Assembly (NCBI GenBank): GCA_021154515.1 | Contig: JAJKIL010000401.1 | Location: forward strand, 1 to 6,173 | Direction of reading: 5' to 3' | Length of the DNA: 6,173 nt | Origin: Niastella sp. | GTDB taxonomy: Bacteria > Bacteroidota > Bacteroidia > Chitinophagales > Chitinophagaceae | In this document: positions 1 through 5,581 of the stretch, in pieces | Numbering within the stretch: the stretch's first letter is position 1 | How the letters are laid out: every line of letters starts with the position of its first letter | The notes under the pieces: generated by a model | What the model was told of the DNA's origin: nothing | Seen by the model: only the letters and a program-made list of their open reading frames with translations | Database searches by the model: none | Position numbers and translations under genes: made by a program

Positions 1-1
1 C

Positions 2-727
2 TTATCACAGCAATGTTTGTTGTATGCCCGGCAATTATTGAATGAGAATGCCAGACAGCCTGCAGGCAGCGATACAGGCTTTATGGCCGCTTTCAGAAGG
101 AACACGGAAATGGCCGCGGCCCTGCAACTATTTATCGCTACAAAAGAGGCGCAATACGCCACACGCTTTAAAGAAATGATCTTTCCAACGCTCGACAGAT
201 CGTTACAGTTTGGCATGACCGTAGCATTGCAGGCAATTCCCTATATGGATAAGGATTATCAAAACAGGTTGCGTGATTACGTGGTGAAGTTCAGGACCAT
301 GAGCGATGATTACAACAAACAAAACCCGTATGGAGTGCCCATGACCGCAAGAGGCTGGGGTGGAAACAGCGCCATCATCAATTGGGCAATAACCAATTAT
401 TATGCGCATAACTATTTTCCGGATATAATTGGTACTGAATACGTGTATAAAGGGTTGAACTATATTTTTGGTTGTCATCCCTACCACAATCTTTCATTTG
501 TTTCCGCAGTTGGTACGCACTCCAAAAAAGTAACGTACGGCAACAACAGGGCCGATTTCAGTTATATCGCTGGTGGTGTGGTGCCAGGGTTGTTGGTGCT
601 GCATCCTGATTTTCCGGAGAACAAGGAAGACTGGCCTTTTTTATGGGGCGAAAATGAAGTGGTGATCGATATCTGCGCTTCCTATATTTTTTTATCGGCC
701 GCTGTAAACGATTTGAACAATAAATAA
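2..727 (+). CDS. Glycoside hydrolase family 9 enzyme, C-terminal part (5' end outside window)
   Basis: The frame is open from base 2 to the TAA at 725-727 and has no credible start inside the window, so the gene is cut by the left edge; 241 residues are visible. The family is recognised from its C-terminal (alpha/alpha)6-barrel end: a helix of the form 'GLNYIFGCHPYHN', then 'SFVSAVGTHS', a GGVVPG loop, and 'WPFLWGENEVVID' near the C-terminus. GH9 enzymes are inverting hydrolases, mostly endo-beta-1,4-glucanases. The Glu of the Asn-Glu pair (codon 656-658) fits the family's catalytic acid; the Asp pair that activates water lies upstream, outside the window. The usual cellulase HPHHR-type motif is replaced by 'YGNNRADF', so this is a divergent branch and cellulose should not be assumed as substrate. 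The protein is probably secreted or periplasmic, but its signal peptide cannot be seen. It is followed after 10 bases by the GH43 gene, implying one operon. Confidence 0.85.
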   Translation, partial: LSQQCLLYARQLLNENARQPAGSDTGFMAAFRRNTEMAAALQLFIATKEAQYATRFKEMIFPTLDRSLQFGMTVALQAIPYMDKDYQNRLRDYVVKFRTMSDDYNKQNPYGVPMTARGWGGNSAIINWAITNYYAHNYFPDIIGTEYVYKGLNYIFGCHPYHNLSFVSAVGTHSKKVTYGNNRADFSYIAGGVVPGLLVLHPDFPENKEDWPFLWGENEVVIDICASYIFLSAAVNDLNNK

Positions 728-737
728 ACCCGCCGCT

Positions 738-2084
738 ATGCGAAAATATATTTTAATGGTATCCCGGTATCTGCTGCTTGTTAGTATTACCATTCAATCA
801 CATGCACAAAATCCGCTGATCCGCGACCAGTACAGCGCCGATCCTTCTGCCCGGGTATTTGGGGACCGGGTTTACGTGTATCCGTCTCATGACATCCTGG
901 CTACAGAAGGCCGTGGGCGCGTTGGTTGGTTCTGTATGGAAGATTACCATGTGTTCTCTTCGGCCAACCTCACCGACTGGACAGATCATGGCATGATCGT
1001 TCAGCAGAACAAAGTGCCCTGGGTTAAGCCGGACAGTTATAGCATGTGGGCGCCGGATTGCATTTATCGTAACGGAAAATATTATTTCTATTTTCCTTCC
1101 ACGCCAAAAGATACCAGTTATGCACGCGGGTTTACGGTTGGGGTGGCCATTGCCAATAAACCCGAAGGACCTTTTGTTCCACAGCCTGCACCCATCCTCC
1201 ATGTGCGGGGCATCGATCCAAATGTATTTATTGATAAAGATGGGCAGGCCTACCTGTACTGGTCGCAGGGAAATATCTATTGCGCAAAGCTTAAAGAAAA
1301 TATGGTGGAGTTGGCTTCCGATCCCGTGGTGTTGGAAGCATTGCCGAACAAGGGATTGAAGGAAGGTCCTTACCTGTTTGAACGGAACGGGACCTACTAC
1401 CTTACCTATCCACATGTGGAGAACAAGACCGAACGGCTGGAGTATGCGATAGGAAAAAAACCACTCGGGCCTTTCAAAATAACAGGCGTTATAATGGATG
1501 AGTCGCCTACCGGTTGCTGGACCAATCACCATTCCATTATCCAGTTTAAAAATCAATGGTACCTGTTTTATCATCATAACGATTATTCACCCACATTCGA
1601 TAAAGCCAGATCGATCAGGGCCGACAGCCTGTTCTTTAATACCGACGGCACTATACAAAAAGTAACGCCTACTTACAGGGGAATAGGGGTAACAAATGCC
1701 AATACGCAAATACAGATCGACCGGTACAGCCGGTTAAGTGATAAAGGCGCATCCATTTCTTTTCTTGATACCGCCAGTAAATTTCAGGGCTGGAAAACGG
1801 TGCTGGAAGCAGCCGGGGCCTGGGTACAATACAACAGTGTAGATTTTGGGAAGAAAAAACCAAAATCCGTTACTGTACGCGCCCTTTCACCGGCAGGCGG
1901 CAGGTTGCAAATAAGGGTACAGGGTATTGACGGCCCGGTGCTCGCAGAGATCCCGATTGCTGCCGGCAATGAATGGCAATTGGTAAAAGCCTCTTTGTTA
2001 CAATTTAAACCGGGTTTGCAGAACCTGTTTGTTATCTCGAAGGATAACAATCAAATAGCAATTGACTGGACAAGTTTTGAATAG
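738..2084 (+). CDS. Secreted GH43 glycosidase with C-terminal CBM6-type module
   Basis: A complete 448-residue protein. Residues 1-23 form a signal peptide (MRKY, a hydrophobic core, then SHAQ), so it is exported. Residues about 25-318 are a five-bladed beta-propeller of family GH43 (beta-xylosidases, alpha-L-arabinofuranosidases, arabinanases). The three expected acids are present: Asp35 in SADPSARV (general base), Asp160 in GIDPNVF (pKa modulator) and Glu209 in LKEGPYL (general acid). WTNHHSI at 261-267 supplies the His often found at the propeller centre. Residues about 325-448 resemble CBM6: a beta-sandwich with an aromatic cluster and the usual 'IDWTSF' end. The start is the ATG 10 bases after the GH9 stop; its CCGCT-ATG-CGAAAA context has no Shine-Dalgarno site, as is normal for Bacteroidota. 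It probably removes arabinose or xylose side groups from a plant glycan; the exact activity and GH43 subfamily cannot be fixed from sequence reading alone. Confidence 0.92.
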   Translation: MRKYILMVSRYLLLVSITIQSHAQNPLIRDQYSADPSARVFGDRVYVYPSHDILATEGRGRVGWFCMEDYHVFSSANLTDWTDHGMIVQQNKVPWVKPDSYSMWAPDCIYRNGKYYFYFPSTPKDTSYARGFTVGVAIANKPEGPFVPQPAPILHVRGIDPNVFIDKDGQAYLYWSQGNIYCAKLKENMVELASDPVVLEALPNKGLKEGPYLFERNGTYYLTYPHVENKTERLEYAIGKKPLGPFKITGVIMDESPTGCWTNHHSIIQFKNQWYLFYHHNDYSPTFDKARSIRADSLFFNTDGTIQKVTPTYRGIGVTNANTQIQIDRYSRLSDKGASISFLDTASKFQGWKTVLEAAGAWVQYNSVDFGKKKPKSVTVRALSPAGGRLQIRVQGIDGPVLAEIPIAAGNEWQLVKASLLQFKPGLQNLFVISKDNNQIAIDWTSFE

Positions 2085-2137
2085 CGAAAAATTCGTTCCA
2101 CTGAACATATGAATGAAAAGTTTACACAAATGAGCCC

Positions 2138-2166
2138 TTGATCTTTTTATTGCTTAACTAACTTTG
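2138..2166 (+). promoter_or_regulatory. Predicted Bacteroidota promoter for susC-susD
   Basis: TAACTTTG at 2159-2166 matches the Bacteroidota -7 consensus TAnnTTTG at every fixed position. TTG at 2138-2140 is placed as the -33 element with 18 bases between them, inside the usual range. It lies 54 bases after the GH43 stop and about 240 bases before the susC start, so the predicted transcript begins near 2170-2175 with a leader of roughly 235 bases. This is a motif match only; no start site is measured. Confidence 0.6.
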
Positions 2167-2203
2167 AACGTAACGATTGTATAAATTTTCCGGAACTGAT
2201 ACT

Positions 2204-2216
2204 GTTAGCCGCTAAC
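2204..2216. repeat. Perfect 6-bp palindrome with one-base centre
   Basis: GTTAGC-C-GCTAAC is a perfect inverted repeat about 35 bases downstream of the predicted transcription start. As RNA it would make only a 5-bp stem with a CCG loop; as DNA it has the form of a small dimer-binding operator. A 13-base palindrome can also arise by chance, so its function is unknown. Confidence 0.35.
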
Positions 2217-2260
2217 GATCATAATACCAAAACTATCTTTTAACCATTAACTGCTGCTAT

Positions 2261-2278
2261 ATGAAAAAAGTTACCTGA
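2261..2278 (+). other. Five-codon micro-ORF (MKKVT-stop) in the susC leader
   Basis: ATG AAA AAA GTT ACC TGA sits 83 bases downstream of the palindrome's first base plus the TAACGAT block and 146 bases before the susC start. Its start context, GCTGCTAT-ATGA, shares GCTATATGA with the start of the susD gene at 5582 (GCTTGCTAT-ATGA), and the GH43 start is also preceded by GCCGCT. The Met-Lys-Lys opening is typical of exported proteins. It could be a translated leader, or the remnant of an older susC start whose continuation is now blocked by several stops. The ORF itself is seen directly; its translation is inference. Confidence 0.35.
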
Positions 2279-2283
2279 ACATC

Positions 2284-2316
2284 ACTTCACATCGTTTTTT
2301 AATTACTACTTCACAT
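2284..2316 (+). repeat. Nine-base direct repeat ACTTCACAT x2
   Basis: ACTTCACAT occurs at 2284-2292 and 2308-2316, 24 bases start to start, flanking a T6 tract. Both copies are exact. They may be paired binding sites, a small slippage duplication or chance; nothing else in the window identifies them. Confidence 0.4.
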
Positions 2317-2342
2317 TAATTGAAGGCTTAAGACATGCTGAG

Positions 2343-2374
2343 CTGGCCTGGCACGATGCTGCTGCCGGGGCCAG
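2343..2374 (+). promoter_or_regulatory. GC-rich hairpin in the susC leader
   Basis: CTGGCC (2343-2348) pairs with GGCCAG (2369-2374). After a one-base bulge, an inner TGGCA (2349-2353) pairs with TGCCG (2363-2367) with one G-T wobble, leaving a nine-base loop. It ends 32 bases before the susC ATG and is far richer in GC than its surroundings. No U-tract follows, so it is not an intrinsic terminator; it may affect translation or stability of the susC message. No fold energy was computed. Confidence 0.4.
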
Positions 2375-2406
2375 ACGGACTCCTATTTAATACTTTAAAC
2401 TACGAT

Positions 2407-3801
2407 ATGGAAAATTTTAACCGAGACCTTTTGTCTCGCAGGGCTTGCTTTGTCTTAAAAAGCCTGCTGGCAATTACCCTGAACGTGCTGGTGTTCACAT
2501 TGATCTCGCTGCCCTCGCTGGCGGATGAGGTCCACAAAACTGCAAACGACCACTTTGCATTGATCATAACAGGGAAAATAACAGACGACAAAGGTCTTCC
2601 CCTCGGCGAAGTGACCATTGCTGAAAGTGGTACCAATAATATCACTATGTCAAACGCAGATGGTACGTTCACCATCACTGTTGTAAATGAAAAAGCTGTA
2701 CTGGTTATTTCCCATGTGGGCTATACAGCGCAGGAAATTGCTGTCAAAGGCCGGAAACGGATAGACGTTAGATTGGTGCTTTCTTCCCTGTCATTGGATA
2801 GTACCATTGTGGTCGGTTACGGCCGGCAGAAAAAGCAAAGCCTGGTAGGCGCCATTTCACAGGTAAAAGGAGATGTACTGCAAAGAGCAGGGGGCGTTTC
2901 AAGCCTGGGCGCCGCGTTAACCGGAAATTTACCCGGGGTAATAACCGTTGCCACGCAGGGAACGCCAGGCGGTGAAGATCCGAAGATCTATATCCGGGGA
3001 CAGAGCACCTGGAATAACAGCGATCCCCTGATCCTTGTAGATGGCATTGAACGTCCGATGAACAGCGTTGACATTGGTTCTGTTGAAACTATTTCTGTTT
3101 TGAAAGATGCCTCCGCTACAGCCGTTTTTGGCGTTAAAGGCGCCAATGGGGTAATCCTGATCACCACAAAACGTGGTAGGGAAGGCAGGGCCGAAATTCG
3201 TTTTACCGGCAACGCTACCGTGAAAGTTCCTTCCAAACTGGCAAGTAAATACGATGCCTATGATGCCATAAAAGTGCGTGATCAGGCTATTGAACGGGAA
3301 TTGGGTATTTCTCCATCCTCCTGGTATAGTTATGTGCCATACGGCGAACTGGATAAATACCGGCATCCGGCAAACCAGGCGGAAGCGGAGCGTTACCCGA
3401 ACATTAACTGGCAGGACCAGTTGGTGAAGAAGCACGTAATGTCTTACAACGGCAGTCTGAATATTTCAGGCGGTTCTCCGTTGGTGAAATACTTCACCGC
3501 AGTAGATTATTTGCATGAAGGCGATATTATTAAAAAGATAGACAACGGAAAATCGTATAAACCAGGCTATGGTTTCGACCGCGTGAATGCCCGTACCAAC
3601 CTGGATTTCAATCTAACAAGATCAACTGTGCTCTCCGCTAACTTAGCCGGTTCTTATGGGGTAAAACAGGATGCCTATGGCCAGGACAGTTGGGAATACC
3701 GTATTTGGCAAAGCATTTATAATAACGCCCCCAATTTGTATTATCCCCGGTACTCAGACGGAGGCTGGGGCTACTTTCCCCTGAAACGGTGTCTACCATA
3801 A
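2407..3801 (+). CDS. SusC-like transporter, N-terminal segment: signal peptide, CarboxypepD_reg-like domain, plug, first barrel strands
   Basis: 464 codons, of which about 457 are true SusC sequence; the last residues (LKRCLP) are out of frame. Residues 1-39 are a long signal peptide (Arg-Arg followed by a hydrophobic stretch ending in PSLA). Residues about 52-125 are a carboxypeptidase regulatory-like beta-sandwich (ITGKITDDKGLPLGEVTI ... SHVGYTAQEI). IVVGYGRQKK at 134-143 is the junction typical of SusC before the plug. The plug (about 143-257) carries IRGQSTWNNSDPLILVDG and the family signature KDASATAVFGVKGANGV. Barrel strands follow. No STN domain is present, so direct signalling to an anti-sigma factor is not expected. 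ATG 2407 was preferred to the in-frame ATG 2335 because it places the signal peptide at the N-terminus; the 24 extra residues from 2335 are encoded by the GC-rich hairpin region and look non-coding. Confidence 0.85.
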   Translation: MENFNRDLLSRRACFVLKSLLAITLNVLVFTLISLPSLADEVHKTANDHFALIITGKITDDKGLPLGEVTIAESGTNNITMSNADGTFTITVVNEKAVLVISHVGYTAQEIAVKGRKRIDVRLVLSSLSLDSTIVVGYGRQKKQSLVGAISQVKGDVLQRAGGVSSLGAALTGNLPGVITVATQGTPGGEDPKIYIRGQSTWNNSDPLILVDGIERPMNSVDIGSVETISVLKDASATAVFGVKGANGVILITTKRGREGRAEIRFTGNATVKVPSKLASKYDAYDAIKVRDQAIERELGISPSSWYSYVPYGELDKYRHPANQAEAERYPNINWQDQLVKKHVMSYNGSLNISGGSPLVKYFTAVDYLHEGDIIKKIDNGKSYKPGYGFDRVNARTNLDFNLTRSTVLSANLAGSYGVKQDAYGQDSWEYRIWQSIYNNAPNLYYPRYSDGGWGYFPLKRCLP

Positions 3802-5570
3802 ATTCATTGGCGGTAATGGGTAATAATGGGGTGCGCAAAACTACTACTACCCGCATCACAACCGATTTTACTTTACGTCAGGATCTGAGTGCGATCCTGA
3901 AAGGACTGGCTGCAAAGGGCACGCTTTCTTTCGACAATTCGTTTGTGTCTCAGGGTGGCATTTATGACAATGGTAATATTCAACAGGAATACATTGACCC
4001 GGTTACCGGTGAAAAAAAATACAGCCAGTATTTAGGAACAAATCAATTCGACTGGATCCCACCGCGTTGGAACCCCAATGTAGATGCTGTACAAAACGCG
4101 GCTACATACCGCAAATTATTCTACCAGTTACAGGTAGACTATGCCCGCAGGTTTGGCAAACATGATGTTACTGCTATGGGTATGTTCAGCCGCGACAAAT
4201 ATGCTACCGGTAGCGAGTTTGAGCATTTCCGCGAAGACTGGGTGGGCAGGGTTACCTACAATTATGACGGCAGGTATTTTGCCGAATTCAACGGCGCCTA
4301 TAATGGATCAGAGAAATTTGGTCCCAACTACCGTTTTGCCTTCTTTCCTTCCGCCGCAGCAGGCTGGATGATCAGCAATGAAAACTTTCTGCAAAACCAG
4401 ACCTTCTTAAATACATTAAAACTGCGTGCCTCCTATGGACAGGTGGGTAATGATAATGTGAATGGCCGCTGGCTTTATATGACAACCTGGACCTATGGAG
4501 GTAATACGCCATTGGGGTCCTCGGCAGGTCAGAACAGTCCTTATAACTGGTGGGCCGAAGCACGCAGCAGCGTTGGTAACCCCGATATTCATTGGGAGAA
4601 GGTAACAAAGACAAATTTCGGTCTCGACTATGCCTTATGGAATGGCTTACTGTCGGGTAGTGTAGAGGTGTTCAACGATTATCGTACCGATATTCTTTTA
4701 GCCGGTACTTCCCGGTCAGTGCCTTCTTATTTCGGGGTGCAGCCGGCTACAGCCAATGTGGGTAAAGTGCGTAACAAAGGGTATGAAATGGAGCTTCGGT
4801 TTAGTAAAACATTGCCCAAAGGAGTAAGGCTGTGGGCAAACTTTTCCCTCACACATGCCAAAGATAAGATCATAGAAGCCGAAGACGCCCTGTTGTTGGA
4901 TGATTACCAGAAAAAAGCTGGGAAATCGATTGGCCAGGCTTATTCCTATGTAAACAGCGGGTATTATAATACCTGGGACCAGGTGTATGGCAGTACAAAA
5001 TTGAATACATATGACAACCAGAAATTACCCGGCAACCTGAATATGATAGACTACAATGGCGATGGCGTCATCGATAATAAAGATGCCGTGCCGTATGGCT
5101 ATCCCGAACGGCCTCAGAACACCTATAATGCTACCATTGGTGTTGAATGGAAAGGATTCAGCGCCTTCGTGCAGTTCTATGGGGTAAATAACATCAACCG
5201 TTATCTGCAACTGGTAAGTTTTTCCGGACAGTATCACTACGACAATGTATATAACCAGGGTTCTTACTGGACAAAAGACAATCCAAACGCCGATGTGCCC
5301 ATGCCGCGTTATGCCAGCGTAATGCCTTATTATGGCACCACCTATTTATACGATGGGTCTTATTTACGATTAAAGAATGCAGAGGTCGCGTACACTTTTA
5401 AGTTATCTCAATTGAAAAGTATCGGCATTAACGCATTACGTGTTTATCTGAACGGCGATAACTTGTTGTTATGGACAAAAATGCCCGACGATCGCGAAGT
5501 AAGTATGGGCGCAGCCACTGCATACCCAACCATCAGGCGTTTTAACCTGGGGTGTAATCTAACTTTTTAA
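3789..5570 (+). CDS. SusC-like transporter, C-terminal barrel segment (displaced frame)
   Basis: 593 codons if read from the GTG at 3789, but that is an interior codon (TV-STINSL) of the SusC gene, not a natural start; the frame is open back to 3726 after a TAA at 3723-3725. It has no signal peptide and could not insert in the outer membrane by itself. It encodes the rest of the 22-strand beta-barrel, with family landmarks: NGSEKFGPNYRFAFFPS at 4302-4352, LKLRASYGQVGNDN at 4416-4457, an EF-hand-like DYNGDGVIDNKD loop at 5049-5084 (a possible calcium site common in SusC proteins), and the C-terminal 'YLRLKNAEVAYTF ... RRFNLGCNLTF' ending in the Phe used by the BAM assembly machinery. The stop is 11 bases before the susD start. 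Confidence 0.85.
   Translation: MSTINSLAVMGNNGVRKTTTTRITTDFTLRQDLSAILKGLAAKGTLSFDNSFVSQGGIYDNGNIQQEYIDPVTGEKKYSQYLGTNQFDWIPPRWNPNVDAVQNAATYRKLFYQLQVDYARRFGKHDVTAMGMFSRDKYATGSEFEHFREDWVGRVTYNYDGRYFAEFNGAYNGSEKFGPNYRFAFFPSAAAGWMISNENFLQNQTFLNTLKLRASYGQVGNDNVNGRWLYMTTWTYGGNTPLGSSAGQNSPYNWWAEARSSVGNPDIHWEKVTKTNFGLDYALWNGLLSGSVEVFNDYRTDILLAGTSRSVPSYFGVQPATANVGKVRNKGYEMELRFSKTLPKGVRLWANFSLTHAKDKIIEAEDALLLDDYQKKAGKSIGQAYSYVNSGYYNTWDQVYGSTKLNTYDNQKLPGNLNMIDYNGDGVIDNKDAVPYGYPERPQNTYNATIGVEWKGFSAFVQFYGVNNINRYLQLVSFSGQYHYDNVYNQGSYWTKDNPNADVPMPRYASVMPYYGTTYLYDGSYLRLKNAEVAYTFKLSQLKSIGINALRVYLNGDNLLLWTKMPDDREVSMGAATAYPTIRRFNLGCNLTF
5049..5084 (+). other. EF-hand-like calcium loop within the SusC barrel
   Basis: Twelve codons spell DYNGDGVIDNKD, matching the DxNxDGxIDxxD calcium-binding loop. 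Loops like this recur in an extracellular region of SusC transporters. Calcium binding is inferred from the family pattern. Confidence 0.6.
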
Positions 5571-5581
5571 AAGCTTGCTAT

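Larger units (their letters stand above)
2085..2406 (+). other. Intergenic region and long 5' leader of susC
   Basis: This 322-base stretch has no convincing protein gene. It is AT-rich up to about 2340 and then carries a short GC-rich block. In order it holds a promoter (2138-2166), a TAACGAT pair (2171-2177 and 2213-2219), a palindrome (2204-2216), a five-codon micro-ORF (2261-2278), a nine-base direct repeat (2284-2292 and 2308-2316) and a GC-rich hairpin (2343-2374). No strong intrinsic terminator was found after the GH43 gene, so read-through from the hydrolase genes into susC is possible. Confidence 0.7.
2407..5570 (+). pseudogene. susC-type TonB-dependent transporter gene, interrupted by one frameshift
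   Basis: Two adjacent frames together encode one ordinary full-length SusC family transporter (about 1054 residues if repaired; the family is usually near 1000). The 5' frame gives sensible SusC sequence up to '...GGWGYFP' (TTT at 3775-3777, then CCC) and stops at 3799-3801. The next frame continues directly from codon 3780-3782 as 'PETVSTINSLAVMGNNG' without loss of homologous sequence. One extra C in the C4 run at 3778-3781 would restore a single frame, so a one-base deletion is the simplest explanation. The family works as a glycan importer in the outer membrane, with SusD as lid. No other damage is visible: signal peptide, plug, barrel and C-terminal aromatic are intact. That is what a very recent mutation or a base-calling error in a homopolymer would look like. 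Confidence 0.85.

Noticed and set aside
463..470. TATTTTTG, a match to the Bacteroidota -7 element
   Set aside because: It is inside the GH9 coding region and has no TTG at the proper distance upstream (the nearest, in GGGTTGAAC, is far too close).
798..1577. Long minus-strand open frame opposite the GH43 gene
   Set aside because: Its product has no recognisable domain and lies entirely within a well-supported GH43 gene; it is a shadow frame. The same holds for minus-strand frames at 2929-3435 and 4372-4614.
2085..2095. CGAA-AAA-TTCG as a terminator after the GH43 gene
   Set aside because: The stem is only four pairs and no T-tract follows, so it is too weak to call.
2294..2300. T-tract as an intrinsic terminator or attenuator
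   Set aside because: No stem-loop lies directly before the T6 run.
2335..2406. In-frame ATG at 2335 as the susC start, adding 24 residues
   Set aside because: The extra residues (MLSWPGTMLLPGPDG...) overlap the hairpin and would put a non-signal-like extension before a normal signal peptide starting at 2407.
3775..3790. Programmed -1 ribosomal frameshift in susC
   Set aside because: The sequence CTTTCCCCTG does not form a good X-XXY-YYZ heptamer in the reading frame, SusC genes are not known to need recoding, and no obvious downstream stimulatory hairpin was seen. A missing base is simpler.
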